Assembly (NCBI RefSeq): GCF_030814215.1
Contig: NZ_JAUSUT010000001.1
Location: 6,386,001-6,450,000, forward strand
Length of the DNA stretch: 64,000 nt
Reading direction: 5' to 3'
DNA from: Amycolatopsis thermophila
GTDB lineage: Bacteria > Actinomycetota > Actinomycetes > Mycobacteriales > Pseudonocardiaceae
The number at the start of each line of letters is the position of its first letter. Within the stretch, counting starts at the first letter, position 1. Made by a program: the position numbers and the translations under genes. Positions 25,464 to 35,513 of the stretch are shown here, piece after piece. The notes under the pieces were generated by a model. The model was given only the letters and a program-made list of their open reading frames with translations, did no database searches and was not told where the DNA came from.

Positions 25464-26942
25464 TCACGTCCCGGACTCGCCCTTCCAGCGCGCGAGCGGG
25501 CCGGCCCGGTCGACCGCGCGGATGCGGCGCTCGGCGGCGTCGCGTGCCGATTCGGTGGTGACGATCAGGATCTGGTCGCCGCGCTGGAGACGGTCGGTGC
25601 GCTCCGGGGTGAAACTGCGGCCGTCGCGCACGATCAGGCTCAGCGAAGCGCCGTGCGGCAGCCGCAGCTCGGACAGGTACACGCCGTGCAACCGCGAATC
25701 GCGGTGGATCCGCACCTGCAGCAGCTCGGCCTGCAGCTCGTCCAGCGGCGCGGCATCGACCGCGATCTCCTTCGGCTCGGTGTCGGCGGGCAGCCGGAGG
25801 AGGCGCGCCAGCGGGCCCAGCGTGGGCCCCTGCACCAGGGTGAGCACGATCACCAGGACGAACATCGCGTCGACGAGCCGTTGCGCGCCGGGCAGCTGCC
25901 GGGACAGCGGGATCATCGCGAGCACGATCGGCACCGCGCCGCGCAGCCCGGCCCAGGACAGGAAGACCTGCTCGCGCGCCCGGACGCGGAACGGCAGCTG
26001 CGTGATCAGCACCGACAACGGCCGGGCGAGCAGCAGCACCACCGCCCCGGCGATCAGGCCGGGCACGACCGCCTCCAGCAGCCGCTCGGGCGAGGCGAAC
26101 AGGCCCAGCAGCACGAACAACCCGATCTGGGCGAGCCACCCGAGTCCCTCGGCGAAGGACAGCGTGTCGGAGCGGTGCGGCAGGCTGGAGTTGCCGAGCA
26201 CGACCGCGGCGACGTAGGTGGCCAGCAGCCCGGACGCGTGCAGCAGCTGCCCGGACGAGTAGGCCACCACGCAGACCGCGACCGTCGCAAGTGGATACAG
26301 GCCGGTCGCCGGCAGCGCGGCGCGGCGCAGGGCCCACGCGCCGGCGAACCCGAGCGCGAGGCCGAGGACGAGCCCGGCGGACAGTTCGTAGACCACCAGC
26401 AGCGGCAGCGACCAGTCGACGCGGGTACCCTCGGCGAGCACGACGACCGCCATGTAGGCCGGGGCGTCGTTGATGCCGGACTCCAGCTCCAGGGCGCCGA
26501 CGAGCCGTTTGGGCAGGCCCACGCTGCGCAGCACGGAGAACACGGCGGCGGAGTCCGTCGGGGCCAGCACGGCGCCCCACAGCAGGGCGGTGCGCCAGTC
26601 CAGACCGAGGAGCCAGTGCAGGGCCGGGCCGGTGATCGCGATGCTCAGCCCCACCGCCACCGTGGACAGTGCCACCCCCTGGGGCAACGCGGGTTTCACC
26701 GCCGTCCAGCGGGTGGTCAGGCCGCCCTCGGTGAGGATCATGACGAGCGCGGCCAGCCCCAGCGCCTGGGTCAGGAACGGGTCGGCGACCCGGACGCCGA
26801 AGCCCACCTCGCCGAGCAGCACGCCGATCGCGAGGTAGAGCAGCAGCGACGGCAGGCCGAGCCGGGTGGAGAACCGGACCGCGAGCACGGCGGCCAGCAG
26901 CACGGCCGCGCCCATCCCCAGCACGACCGGCAGCTCGCCCAC
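25464..26942 (-). CDS. CPA1-type cation/proton antiporter with TrkA-C domain
   Basis: About 492 residues. The first ~390 hold a dozen hydrophobic segments of the monovalent cation:proton antiporter fold, with LLLYLAIGVLLGEVGFG and the conserved APTDSAAVFSVLRSVGLPKR. The C-terminal ~80 residues are a TrkA-C ligand-binding domain, as in NhaP2/CvrA-type K+/H+ antiporters. The GTG at 26942 has GGGGAGG five bases upstream and is preferred over the GTG two codons earlier, which would overlap that site. Ion preference is unknown. Confidence 0.87.
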   Translation of the reverse strand: MGELPVVLGMGAAVLLAAVLAVRFSTRLGLPSLLLYLAIGVLLGEVGFGVRVADPFLTQALGLAALVMILTEGGLTTRWTAVKPALPQGVALSTVAVGLSIAITGPALHWLLGLDWRTALLWGAVLAPTDSAAVFSVLRSVGLPKRLVGALELESGINDAPAYMAVVVLAEGTRVDWSLPLLVVYELSAGLVLGLALGFAGAWALRRAALPATGLYPLATVAVCVVAYSSGQLLHASGLLATYVAAVVLGNSSLPHRSDTLSFAEGLGWLAQIGLFVLLGLFASPERLLEAVVPGLIAGAVVLLLARPLSVLITQLPFRVRAREQVFLSWAGLRGAVPIVLAMIPLSRQLPGAQRLVDAMFVLVIVLTLVQGPTLGPLARLLRLPADTEPKEIAVDAAPLDELQAELLQVRIHRDSRLHGVYLSELRLPHGASLSLIVRDGRSFTPERTDRLQRGDQILIVTTESARDAAERRIRAVDRAGPLARWKGESGT

Positions 26943-26973
26943 CCGCACCTCCCCTGCCCGGTTTGTCAGGCTC

Positions 26974-27246
26974 TCAGAATAAGGAGGCCAGGCGGTCCGC
27001 CGCGCCGGGCGGGTCGGTTGTGAGCTCGATCAACTTGTCGCGGCCGCGTTCCCCTTGCACGACAACGAGATCACGGGCACGCACCCCGAGTGCCGGTGCG
27101 AGCACCTCGCGCACCGCCTCGTTGGCCTTGCCCTCGACGGCGGGCGCCCGCACCCTGACGACGAGCGCCGTCCCCAGCGGGCCGTCCCAGGAACCCCCGA
27201 CGGCGTCCCGCTTGGCCCCCGGCTTGACCCGCACAGCGAACCGCAT
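26974..27246 (-). CDS. DUF167/YggU family protein
   Basis: A 90-residue protein with the family pattern RFAVRVKPGAKRDAVGG, VRVRAPAVEGKANEAV and VVQGERGRDKLIEL. Widely conserved and of unknown function. The ATG start fits the usual family length. It precedes the antiporter on the same strand by about 30 bp and may be cotranscribed with it. Confidence 0.85.
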   Translation of the reverse strand: MRFAVRVKPGAKRDAVGGSWDGPLGTALVVRVRAPAVEGKANEAVREVLAPALGVRARDLVVVQGERGRDKLIELTTDPPGAADRLASLF

Positions 27247-27374
27247 GGGGTGACTGTCGCACGGTCGTGGTCTTGCGTGGTGACCGGGCGCCCGGCGCAA
27301 CCGCGATTGCGCGCGGCGGGCAGCCTGGGCACGCCTCGTGGGCGATCCGGCACCGCGCGGGGCACCACGCGGCG

Positions 27375-27394
27375 GCACCTCGGAGCGGAGGTGC
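27375..27394 (-). terminator. Hairpin downstream of the first ArsR gene
   Basis: Seven-base arms GCACCTC and GAGGTGC with a 6-base loop, nine bases past the stop codon of the ArsR-type gene and before DUF167. There is no U-run, as is common in actinobacteria. Confidence 0.45.
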
Positions 27395-27402
27395 AGCCCC
27401 GG

Positions 27403-28095
27403 TCAGGCGGCGCCCGAACCGAGGTCCGGGAGCTCGACCCCCAGGCGCGCCAGGGGTTCCTCCGCGGCCGGCAGCAGCCGCACCGCGCGGTCGGCGCGCC
27501 GGTCGAACCAGCCGGCCGCCACGCCCCGCGCGAACAGCGCCGCGGGGAGCGCGCCGCCCAGGTGGTCCCGTCGCTCGGTCCAGTCCAGACAGCCCCGCAG
27601 CAGCGGGCGGCGCCCGCCCTCGGGGACCTCGACCCCCAGCGACGTCAGCACCTCCCGCCCCCGGCCGGTCAGCGTGAGCCCCCCGGAGGCGTCCACCAGC
27701 CCGGTCCGCACCATCCCCTCCCGCAGCGCGACGCCCACCGCGCCGGCCAGGTGGTCGTAGCAGGTGCGCGCGAACGCCAGCCGCCGCACGCGCAGGGAAT
27801 CCCGCAAACCGGTGGCCGCCCGGTGTTCCGCGTGCTGGGCCAGGTGCTCGATCAGCTCCGCCACCCGGGGATCGGCGATCCGCACGTACCGGTGCCGCCC
27901 CTGCTTCACCCCGGCGACGAACCCCGCCTCCTTCAGCCGGGTCACGTGCTCGCTCGCGGTCGACGGCGCGATCCCCGCCGAGCGCGCCAGCTCGCCCACG
28001 GTCCAGGCGCGGCCGTCGAGCAGGGCCAGGCACATCGCCGCCCGGCTCGGGTCGGCGAGCACCGCGGCCACCTCGGCGAGGGCGATCGTCTCCAC
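27403..28095 (-). CDS. ArsR-family helix-turn-helix regulator A
   Basis: A 230-residue regulator. Residues about 1-85 form an ArsR-type winged helix (SRAAMCLALLDGRAWTVGEL and GIAPSTASEHVTRLKEAGFV). The C-terminal half has a conserved ARTCYDHLAG segment and WTERRDHLGGALPAAL. The same two blocks occur in the ArsR protein at 34658-35416, so the two are paralogs. No metal-binding cysteines of the ArsR/SmtB type are seen. The GTG start has a weak ribosome binding site. Confidence 0.82.
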   Translation of the reverse strand: METIALAEVAAVLADPSRAAMCLALLDGRAWTVGELARSAGIAPSTASEHVTRLKEAGFVAGVKQGRHRYVRIADPRVAELIEHLAQHAEHRAATGLRDSLRVRRLAFARTCYDHLAGAVGVALREGMVRTGLVDASGGLTLTGRGREVLTSLGVEVPEGGRRPLLRGCLDWTERRDHLGGALPAALFARGVAAGWFDRRADRAVRLLPAAEEPLARLGVELPDLGSGAA

Positions 28096-28138
28096 ACGCC
28101 CACGGTAGCCCCGCGACCTTTCGGCGTGCGCCGAAACG

Positions 28139-29731
28139 TCAGCCGAGCGCGCCCAGGAACACCGACGACACCTCCACCGCCGGCTTCGACGAGTCCGATC
28201 CGAGCAGCAGCACGGAGAACGCCACGTCGTCCCGGTACCCGGCGAACCAGCCGTTGGCCTGGCTGCCGTCGCCGAACTGCGCCGTGCCGGTCTTGCCGGA
28301 CACGGCACCGCGGCCGCGCAGCCCGGTCGCCGTGCCACCGGTGACGACCTCCCGCATCATCGACCGCAGCGCCGCGATCACCTCCCCCGGCGGCGCCCGG
28401 TACCCGGTGTTGACCTGGGTCTCCATGCCCTGCCACAGCTCCGGCGTGACCGCCCCGCCGTGCGCCACCGTCGCCGCCATCAGCGCCAGCCCGAACGGGC
28501 TGGCCTGCACGGTGCCCTGCCCGATCGCCGACTCGACCTGTTCGGCCTCCCCCGTGCTGGCGACCACTTTGCCGGCCTCGGTGGTGATGCCCGGGATGGT
28601 GAAGTCGGCGTTGAGGCCGAACTCGCTCGCCGCCGAGGCCAGCGCGTCGGCCGGCAGCGCCGCCGCCAGCTGGGCGAACGTCGTGTTGCACGAGTGCGCG
28701 AACGCGGAGTGCAACGGCAGCGGCGGCAGGGCGAACTGGTCGTCGTTGGGGATCGTCCGATCCCCGATCCGCACGGTCCCCGGGCAGTCCGCCACCGTGT
28801 CCGCGGTCGCCGCCCCGGACTCCAGCAGCGCCGCGGCGGTCGCGATCTTGAACGTCGACCCCGGCGCGTACAGGCCGTTCAGGGCCTTCGGATCGGTGCC
28901 CGCGGCCGCGTTCTGCGCCACCGCCAGCAGGTCACCGGTCGACGGCTGGATCGCGACCAGCATCGCCGGCACCCCGGCCGAATCGACCGCCCGCTGCGCC
29001 GCGTCCTGCGTCGGCAGGCTCAGCGTCGTGGTCAGCGGCTCCACCTCGACCTCGCCCTGGCCGGACAGCGTCTCCTGGACCGCGCCCTCGGCGTCGGTGC
29101 TCACCACCGACCAGCCGCCTGCCCCGCGGCCCGACACCACCCGCTGCAGCGCGGGTGTCAGCACCGGCCCCGCGCCGGGGCCCGCCGGCGGCCCGGCCGC
29201 CTGCCACACCAGCACGGGACGGCCGTTGCGGTCCACCAGGGCGTTCTTCCCGGCCCGCGTGCGCACCGCGAGCAGCTGCCCGGCCCGCAGCCTGGGGTGC
29301 ACGACGGCCGGGCTCCAGTGCACGAGCCACTGCCCGCCGGAGGCGACCAGGTCGAGCGTGTTGTCGTAGGTCCACTCCTGTCCGGGCGCGATCGTCCACG
29401 TGACGTGGAAGGTCGCCGTGGCCCGCGCGCCGCCCGGCCTCACCTGGCCCAGTGGGGCCGACACCGCCGCGGGGGCCAGGCCGCGGCGCACGTCGGCCAG
29501 CACGACGCTCGCCTCGCGCGGCGCGTCGGTCAGCGCGCCGGCCGCGTCCGCGTCACCACGGGCGAACGCGGCGAGGAAGCGCGCGGCCACCGTGCCGGAA
29601 TCCGCGGTGGCCGTCCCGCCGGCCCGGGGCTCGTCCGGCGACGAGCCGCCCCACACGACGACCACGGCCGCCGCGACGATCGCGACGACCGCGGTCGCAC
29701 CCCCGGCCAGGACCCACTTGCGCCACCCCAC
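28139..29731 (-). CDS. Penicillin-binding protein with MecA_N-type domain
   Basis: A 530-residue class B-like transpeptidase. It has one N-terminal membrane anchor (about residues 8-28), an NTF2-like MecA_N domain (about 40-160), a linker/dimer region, and a transpeptidase domain with PGSTFK (Ser292), HSCN (about 346) and SGKTGT (about 478). It cross-links peptidoglycan outside the membrane. The MecA_N architecture is shared with PBP2a-like proteins of actinobacteria; beta-lactam affinity cannot be judged. The SxN motif has Cys in the middle. GTG start preceded by AGGGGG. Confidence 0.88.
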   Translation of the reverse strand: MGWRKWVLAGGATAVVAIVAAAVVVVWGGSSPDEPRAGGTATADSGTVAARFLAAFARGDADAAGALTDAPREASVVLADVRRGLAPAAVSAPLGQVRPGGARATATFHVTWTIAPGQEWTYDNTLDLVASGGQWLVHWSPAVVHPRLRAGQLLAVRTRAGKNALVDRNGRPVLVWQAAGPPAGPGAGPVLTPALQRVVSGRGAGGWSVVSTDAEGAVQETLSGQGEVEVEPLTTTLSLPTQDAAQRAVDSAGVPAMLVAIQPSTGDLLAVAQNAAAGTDPKALNGLYAPGSTFKIATAAALLESGAATADTVADCPGTVRIGDRTIPNDDQFALPPLPLHSAFAHSCNTTFAQLAAALPADALASAASEFGLNADFTIPGITTEAGKVVASTGEAEQVESAIGQGTVQASPFGLALMAATVAHGGAVTPELWQGMETQVNTGYRAPPGEVIAALRSMMREVVTGGTATGLRGRGAVSGKTGTAQFGDGSQANGWFAGYRDDVAFSVLLLGSDSSKPAVEVSSVFLGALG

Positions 29732-29771
29732 CGGCGATACCCCCTGTTGGTGTTTCCCGGTCTGTCGGGTG

Positions 29772-32700
29772 TCAGGGGGCCTTCGTTACCGCCACGGTGA
29801 CCTTGTCGCCGTCTCCGACGGCACCCGCGAAACCACCGTCGACGTGCCCGAAGGACACCTCGTTCGCCAGCGTCTCGCCCGCCAGGAACTCCTGGTGCAG
29901 CGTCGCGGCGGCGACCACGTCCTCCGGCGCGTCCACGGTCAGCGCGATCCGGTCGGCCACGTCGAGACCGGCGTCGCGGCGCGCCTGCTGCACGACGCGG
30001 ACCAGGTCGCGCGCCACGCCCTCGGCGGCCAGCTCCGGCGTCACGTCGGTGTCCAGCCGCACCAGACCCGAGCCGCCGGGCAGCTCCGCGGTCGCGCCCT
30101 CGTCCTTGGCGACCAGGCGCCGCTCGTACTCGCCCTCGGCCAGCTCGATCCCGGCCGCGACGACGGCACCCTCCGGTGTGGTCGTCCAGTCGCCCGCCTT
30201 GACGGCCTTGATCACCCGCTGCACGTCCTTGCCCAGGCGCGGACCGGCGGCGCGGGCGTTGACCGCGACCTCGAACCGGCCGTGCGCGGCGACGTCGGTG
30301 CTCAGCTCGACCGCCTTGACGTTGACCTCGTCGGCGATGATGTCGGTGAAGTCCGCCAGCCGCTCCGCGTCGTCGGCCGCGATGAGCAGCTTCGCCAGCG
30401 GCAGCCGCACGCGCAGCTTGTTCGCCTTGCGCAGCGACAGCGCCGACGAGCACACCTGGCGCACCCGGTCCATCGCCGTCACCAGCGCCGCGTCCGCGGG
30501 CAGCTCGTCGACCAGCGGCCAGTCCTGCAGGTGCACCGAGCGGCCGCCGGTGAGCCCGCGCCACACCGCCTCGGTGGTCAGCGGCAGCAGCGGCGCCATC
30601 GTGCGCGACACGACCTCCAGCACGGTGTGCAGGGTGTCGATCGCGTCGCGCTCACCGGCCCAGAACCGCTCGCGCGAGCGGCGCACGTACCAGTTGGTGA
30701 GCACCTCGAGGAAGTCCCGCACCGAGGCGCACGCGCCCGCGACGTCGCAGGTGTCCAAAGCGGACCCGACGTCGGTGACGAGCTCGCCCGTCTTGGCCAG
30801 GATGTAGCGGTCCAGGACGTGCCGGGAGTCCGTGCGCCAGGTGCCTTCCACCCCCTCGGCGTTGGCGTACAGCGCGAGGAAGTAGTAGGAGTTCCACAGC
30901 GGCAGCACGGCCTGGCGCACCGCGTCGCGGATGCCCTTCTCGGTGACGATCAGGTTGCCGCCGCGCAGGATCGGGCTGGCCATCAGGTACCAGCGCATCG
31001 CGTCGGAGCCGTCCCGGTCGAACACCTCGTTGACGTCCGGGTAGTTGCGCAGCGACTTCGACATCTTCTGGCCGTCGGAGCCGAGGACGATGCCGTGCGA
31101 GACGCAGGTGCGGAACGACGGCCGGTCGAACAGCGCGGTCGCCAGCACGTGCAGGGTGTAGAACCAGCCGCGCGTCTGCCCGATGTACTCGACGATGAAG
31201 TCGCCCGGGTAGTGGTGCTCGAACCACTCGGCGTTCTCGAACGGGTAGTGCACCTGGGCGTAGGGCATCGACCCGGAGTCGAACCACACGTCGAGCACCT
31301 CGGGCACCCTGCGCATGGTGGACCGCCCGGTCGGGTCGTCCGGGTTGGGCCGGGTCAGCTGGTCGATGTGGGGGCGGTGCAGGTCGTCCGGCCGCACACC
31401 GAAGTCGCGCTCCAGCTCGTCCAGCGAGCCGTACACGTCCACCCGCGGGTACTGCGGGTCGTCCGACATCCACACCGGGATCGGCGTGCCCCAGTAGCGG
31501 TTGCGCGAGATCGACCAGTCGCGGGCGTTCTCCAGCCACTTGCCGAACTGGCCGTCCTTGACGTGCTCGGGGTACCAGGTGATCTGCTGGTTCAGCTCGA
31601 CCATCCGGTCCTTGAACGCGGTGACCTTGACGAACCACGACGACACCGCGCGGTAGATGAGCGGGTTCCGGCAGCGCCAGCAGTGCGGGTAGGAGTGCTC
31701 GTAGGTCTCGTGGCGCAGCAGGACCGGGCCCTGCTGCGCGACCGGCCCGGTGCCGTGCTTGAGGTCGCGGATGATGTCCGGGTTGGCCTCGAACACCTGC
31801 TGGCCCTGGTAGTCCGGCACGGTCGCGTCGAAGCGGCCGCGCGCGTCGACCGGGGTCACCGGCACGATGCCGGCCGCGTCACCGGCGGCCTTGTCGTCCT
31901 CGCCGTAGGCGGGTGCCATGTGGACGATCCCGGTGCCGTCGTCGGTGGTGACGAAGTCGGCGAGCAGCACCTGGTGGGAGTTCTCGGCACCCACGAAGTA
32001 GGGGAACGGCGGCGCGTACTTCACGCCCGCGAGGTCCGCGCCCCGGTAGCGGGCGACGACGGCGGGCTCCTCGCCCAGCTCCCTGGCGTAGGCGGACACG
32101 CGCGGCTCGGCGAGCAGGAACCGCTTGCCGTCCGCTTCGACGACCACGTAGTCCACGTCCGGGTGCACCGCGACCGCCTGGTTGGACGGCAGGGTCCACG
32201 GCGTGGTGGTCCAGATCAGCAGATACGCACCGTCCAGATCGGACCCGTTGCCCTCGGCGCGGAACCCGACGGTGAGCGCCGGGTCCTGCCTGCTGGCGTA
32301 GACGTCCTCGTCCATCCGCAGCTCGTGGTTGGACAGCGGCGTCTCGTCGCGCCAGCAGTAGGGCAGCACGCGGTAGCCCTCGTAGACCAGGCCCTTGTCC
32401 CACAGCTGCTTGAACGCCCAGATCACCGACTCCATGTAGGTGACGTCGAGCGTCTTGTAGTCGTGGTCGAAGTCGACCCAGCGGGCCTGGCGGGTGACGT
32501 ACTCGCGCCATTCACCGGTGTAGCGCAGCACCGACCTGCGGCACGCCTCGTTGAACGCGGCGATGCCCATCTCGTCGATCTGGGACTTGTCGGTGATCCC
32601 CAGCTGCCGCTCGGCCTCCAGCTCGGCGGGCAGCCCGTGGGTGTCCCAGCCGAAGCGGCGCTCGACGCGGCGGCCACGCATGGTCTGGTAGCGCGGCACG

Positions 32701-32942
32701 ATGTCCTTGACGTACCCGGTCAGCAGGTGGCCGTAGTGCGGCAGGCCGTTGGCGAACGGCGGGCCGTCGTAGAAGACGTACTCGTTGCTGCCGTTCGCTC
32801 CCGGCTCGCGCGCGTCGATGGTGGCCCGGAACGTCCGGTCGGACTCCCAGTAGGCCAGCACGCTGGTCTCCAGCGCCGGGAAGGACGGCTGGGACGGGAC
32901 CTGGCCGGCCGGCCCGTCGCCGAGCTGAACCTTCGGGTACAT
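29772..32942 (-). CDS. ileS: Isoleucyl-tRNA synthetase
   Basis: A 1056-residue class I synthetase charging tRNA-Ile. The HIGH motif appears as PHYGH (about residue 58), KMSKS near 626, with the CP1 editing domain between and a long C-terminal anticodon-binding region. [15 protein letters not shown] instead of GWDCHGLPIE marks the eukaryote-like IleS2 type found in actinobacteria; this type is often less sensitive to mupirocin, an inference here. The ATG (MYPKVQLG) is preferred over an upstream frame extension that lies in the T-box leader. Confidence 0.96.
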   Translation of the reverse strand: MYPKVQLGDGPAGQVPSQPSFPALETSVLAYWESDRTFRATIDAREPGANGSNEYVFYDGPPFANGLPHYGHLLTGYVKDIVPRYQTMRGRRVERRFGWDTHGLPAELEAERQLGITDKSQIDEMGIAAFNEACRRSVLRYTGEWREYVTRQARWVDFDHDYKTLDVTYMESVIWAFKQLWDKGLVYEGYRVLPYCWRDETPLSNHELRMDEDVYASRQDPALTVGFRAEGNGSDLDGAYLLIWTTTPWTLPSNQAVAVHPDVDYVVVEADGKRFLLAEPRVSAYARELGEEPAVVARYRGADLAGVKYAPPFPYFVGAENSHQVLLADFVTTDDGTGIVHMAPAYGEDDKAAGDAAGIVPVTPVDARGRFDATVPDYQGQQVFEANPDIIRDLKHGTGPVAQQGPVLLRHETYEHSYPHCWRCRNPLIYRAVSSWFVKVTAFKDRMVELNQQITWYPEHVKDGQFGKWLENARDWSISRNRYWGTPIPVWMSDDPQYPRVDVYGSLDELERDFGVRPDDLHRPHIDQLTRPNPDDPTGRSTMRRVPEVLDVWFDSGSMPYAQVHYPFENAEWFEHHYPGDFIVEYIGQTRGWFYTLHVLATALFDRPSFRTCVSHGIVLGSDGQKMSKSLRNYPDVNEVFDRDGSDAMRWYLMASPILRGGNLIVTEKGIRDAVRQAVLPLWNSYYFLALYANAEGVEGTWRTDSRHVLDRYILAKTGELVTDVGSALDTCDVAGACASVRDFLEVLTNWYVRRSRERFWAGERDAIDTLHTVLEVVSRTMAPLLPLTTEAVWRGLTGGRSVHLQDWPLVDELPADAALVTAMDRVRQVCSSALSLRKANKLRVRLPLAKLLIAADDAERLADFTDIIADEVNVKAVELSTDVAAHGRFEVAVNARAAGPRLGKDVQRVIKAVKAGDWTTTPEGAVVAAGIELAEGEYERRLVAKDEGATAELPGGSGLVRLDTDVTPELAAEGVARDLVRVVQQARRDAGLDVADRIALTVDAPEDVVAAATLHQEFLAGETLANEVSFGHVDGGFAGAVGDGDKVTVAVTKAP

Positions 32943-33006
32943 CGGTGCGCTCCTCGCGGTGCTCGTCACTGCTCGTGGTGGATCGGTGCGATCCAGCACG
33001 GGGACG

Positions 33007-33185
33007 AAAAAGCGCCGTCCGGGCGCGCTTCCGCGGTACCACCCCGTTTGCCCGCTCCGCGGAGCGGGCCACTTCGTTGACGGCTGTGACGGGCCGTACC
33101 CGTCCGGTTCTACTGGGGGCCGCGACGGCCCTGTTCTTCCGGAGGCTCCCCGGTGATGGCCGGATCGACGCCGTGTCCTTCCAGG
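33007..33185 (-). promoter_or_regulatory. ileS T-box leader
   Basis: On the minus strand the leader contains the T-box sequence GGGGTGGTACCGCGG (33031-33045), the part that binds uncharged tRNA ends. Upstream are a perfect 18-base hairpin CCCGCTCCG/CGGAGCGGG (33051-33068) and a short stem I with GGCCATCACCGGGGAGCC, in which ATC (plus 33155-33157) is the isoleucine specifier. This is the short actinobacterial ileS type, usually acting on translation. After the T-box, AGCGC-N9-GCGCT runs into five T residues (about 33007-33028), so a terminator-like step is also possible. Confidence 0.9.
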
Positions 33186-34532
33186 TTAGCGGCCTCCCGC
33201 AACCGCGTTCCCGGAGGGTCGGCGCACGGCGACAGCGGTCAGCACGGCCGCGGCCCCGTACAGCGCGGCACCGAGGACACCGGCCGTGTGCAGCCCGTGC
33301 ACGAACGACGCGGGCTGCGCCGGGCTGCCCGCGAGGGCACCGAAGGTCGCGATCCCGAGCGCGCCGCACGCCTGCCGCGCCGTGTTGTTCACGCCGCTGG
33401 CCACACCCGCCTGCCCGGCCGGCACCCCGCCGACCGCCGCGGCCACGACCGCCGCCGTCAGCAGGCCCAGCCCCACGCCGAGGAAGAAGAACGCGATCAG
33501 GAACGTGCCGAGGCCGCTGACCGGGGTGACCCGGAGCAGGCCGAGCAGGCCGGCCGCGCCGGTGACCAGGCCGGCGATCATGACCGGGCGCGGCCCGAAG
33601 CGCGCGGTGAGCCGCCCCGTGACCGGGGCCAGCAGCGACAACGGCAGGAACCCCGGCAGCATCGCCAGCCCGGCCGTCAGCGGGCCGGCGTGGTGGACGC
33701 CCTGCAGGTAGAGGGTGGCGAGCAGGATCGTGCCGAGGCCGACGAAGTTCATCGCGCCGGCGACGACGTTGGCCGCGGCGAAGGTGCGGGACCGCAACAG
33801 GGTCAGCGGCAGCATCGGCGCCGGGCTGGTGCGTTCGGCGGCCACGAACGCCACGGCGGCGATCACACCGAGGACGGCGGCCGGGATGTTCGACTGGATG
33901 ACGGCGTAGACCAGCGACGCCAGTGCGATCGCGCCCGTCACGGTGCCGCGGACGTCGATCCGCCTGCCGCCGGGCGGATCCGCCGGCACCAGCAGGGTGC
34001 CGGCGGCGGCGAGCGCGGTCAGCGGCACGTTGATCCAGAACAGCGATCGCCACCCCACCGCGGTCACCAGCAGACCGCCCAGCAGCGGGCCGGCCGCCAG
34101 TGCCAGCGCGGAGACCCCGGCCCAGATGCCGAGCGCGCGGGCCTGCTCGCGGCGGCCGGGGAAGGTGCGGGTGATCACCGCCAGGGTGCCGGGCAGCAGC
34201 AGGGCGGCGCCGATCCCCTGCGCCACGCGGAAAACGACGAGGACGGTGGTGCCCGGCGCCAGCGCGCACCCGGCGGAGGCCAGGCCGAAGACGCCCAGCC
34301 CGGCGAGCACGACCCGCCGGTGGCCGATCGCGTCACCGAGCGCCCCGCCGGACAGCAGCAGGGCGGCGAGCACGACCGTGTAGCCGTCGACGATCCACTG
34401 CAGCGCGGGGACGCCGGCCTGGAAGCGGGCACCGATGGTCGGCAGCGCCACGTTGACCACGGTGACGTCGAGCTGGACCAGGAACATGCCGGCGCACTGG
34501 GTGAGCAGGACGGTGCTGCGGTTGTCGGGCAT
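33186..34532 (-). CDS. MFS drug exporter, DHA2 (14-TM) type
   Basis: About 448 residues with some 13-14 hydrophobic segments. It has LDVTVVNVALPTIG (the DHA2 motif D1), GALGDAIGHRRV (motif A) and RVAQGIGAALLLPGTLAVI (motif C). It belongs with EmrB/QacA-type exporters. It is divergent from an ArsR-family regulator 125 bp away, a typical regulator/pump arrangement. I start at MPDNRSTVL; a GTG ten codons upstream is possible. Confidence 0.88.
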   Translation of the reverse strand: MPDNRSTVLLTQCAGMFLVQLDVTVVNVALPTIGARFQAGVPALQWIVDGYTVVLAALLLSGGALGDAIGHRRVVLAGLGVFGLASAGCALAPGTTVLVVFRVAQGIGAALLLPGTLAVITRTFPGRREQARALGIWAGVSALALAAGPLLGGLLVTAVGWRSLFWINVPLTALAAAGTLLVPADPPGGRRIDVRGTVTGAIALASLVYAVIQSNIPAAVLGVIAAVAFVAAERTSPAPMLPLTLLRSRTFAAANVVAGAMNFVGLGTILLATLYLQGVHHAGPLTAGLAMLPGFLPLSLLAPVTGRLTARFGPRPVMIAGLVTGAAGLLGLLRVTPVSGLGTFLIAFFFLGVGLGLLTAAVVAAAVGGVPAGQAGVASGVNNTARQACGALGIATFGALAGSPAQPASFVHGLHTAGVLGAALYGAAAVLTAVAVRRPSGNAVAGGR

Positions 34533-34565
34533 GGGGACACCGAACCGCGGAATCGGTTCCACGTG

Positions 34566-34637
34566 GGTGGAAGTGTCGGGCGCAGCGGGTCGCCGCGTCG
34601 CGCGGATTCCGGACGCTTCGGCCGCGGTGGAAGTGTC
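34566..34637. promoter_or_regulatory. Direct repeat GGTGGAAGTGTC x2 between MFS and ArsR genes
   Basis: The 12-base string GGTGGAAGTGTC occurs at 34566-34577 and again at 34626-34637, 60 bases apart, within the short divergent intergenic region. Two identical sites in such a space suggest operator sites for the neighbouring ArsR-type protein. Confidence 0.45.
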
Positions 34638-34657
34638 CCGGGGGCATGCTGGGGGGC

Positions 34658-35416
34658 ATGACCGGTGGGGATGTCGACATCGCGCGCACCGCGGCGCTCT
34701 TCGCGGATCCGGCGCGGGTGCGGGTGCTGACGGCGCTCGGCGACGGGCGGGCGCTGGCGGCGTCGGTGCTCGCGGCGGAGGCCGGGCTGTCGGCGCAGGG
34801 CGTCAGCGCGCACCTGGCCAAGCTGCGGGAGGCGGGCCTGGTCGAGGCGGAACGGTCCGGGCGGCACCGGTTCTACCGGCTCGCCGGTGGCGCGGCGGAG
34901 ATCCTCGAGACGCTGGCGCGGTTCTCGCCCGCGCAGCCGGTGACGTCGCTGCGGGCGGGAACGCGGGCGCAGGCACTGCGCTTCGCCCGGACCTGTTACG
35001 ACCACCTGGCGGGACGGCTCGGCGTCGAGGTCACCGCGGCGCTCGTGGAGCGCGGGGCGCTGGTCACCACGGACGGCGTGCCCGGCACCGGGCGGCGGCC
35101 GGGTGACCAGCTGTCCAAACCGATGGCCGAGCACCCGTACGCGGTGGGCCCGGCCGCGCCGGAGGTGCTGGGGGCCCTCGGGCTGTCCGTGGACGCGGTC
35201 GACGCGGGCCGCGGGCGGCGGCCGATGCTGAAGTTCTGCCTGGACTGGTCCGAACAACGGCACCACCTGGCCGGCGCCCTCGGCGCGGCGCTCGCCGCAC
35301 GGTTCCTCGACCAGGGGTGGCTCACGCGCCGCCGCCCCGGACACCGGGCGCTCCGCCTGACCGACCACGGCGCCGACGCCCTGGCCGACCTGCTCGGGGT
35401 GCGGCTCGCCGCCTGA
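34658..35416 (+). CDS. ArsR-family helix-turn-helix regulator B
   Basis: A 252-residue regulator with an N-terminal ArsR winged helix (DPARVRVLTALGDGRALAAS and GLSAQGVSAHLAKLREAGLV) and a C-terminal region with ARTCYDHLAG and DWSEQRHHLAGALGAAL. It is the paralog of the gene at 27403-28095. Divergent to the MFS exporter, it probably represses it. Two ATGs (34646 and 34658) both lie just after G-runs; the second gives the better family length. Confidence 0.83.
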   Translation: MTGGDVDIARTAALFADPARVRVLTALGDGRALAASVLAAEAGLSAQGVSAHLAKLREAGLVEAERSGRHRFYRLAGGAAEILETLARFSPAQPVTSLRAGTRAQALRFARTCYDHLAGRLGVEVTAALVERGALVTTDGVPGTGRRPGDQLSKPMAEHPYAVGPAAPEVLGALGLSVDAVDAGRGRRPMLKFCLDWSEQRHHLAGALGAALAARFLDQGWLTRRRPGHRALRLTDHGADALADLLGVRLAA

Positions 35417-35464
35417 CGCCGGTCGCCCCACCGGAAGGCGCGGGCAGCCGCGCGGGAGTCCGGC

Positions 35465-35507
35465 GCGCCTCGCCGCCCGAGACCGGTCACCGTCCGCGGC
35501 GAGGCGC
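35465..35507. terminator. Bidirectional terminator-like hairpin
   Basis: Perfect 12-base arms GCGCCTCGCCGC (35465-35476) and GCGGCGAGGCGC (35496-35507) sit between the convergent ArsR gene and the membrane-protein gene. Very stable; no U-run on either strand. Confidence 0.6.
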
Positions 35508-35513
35508 GAGGGC

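Noticed and set aside
27247..27402. Possible tRNA or small RNA gene between DUF167 and ArsR
   Set aside because: No cloverleaf, anticodon arm or T-loop could be built; only a short terminator-like hairpin is present.
29400..33080. 1226-residue plus-strand open frame opposite the PBP and ileS genes
   Set aside because: Product is Arg/Val/His/Gly-rich without folds; it is antisense shadow coding caused by high G+C, and ileS on the other strand is certain.
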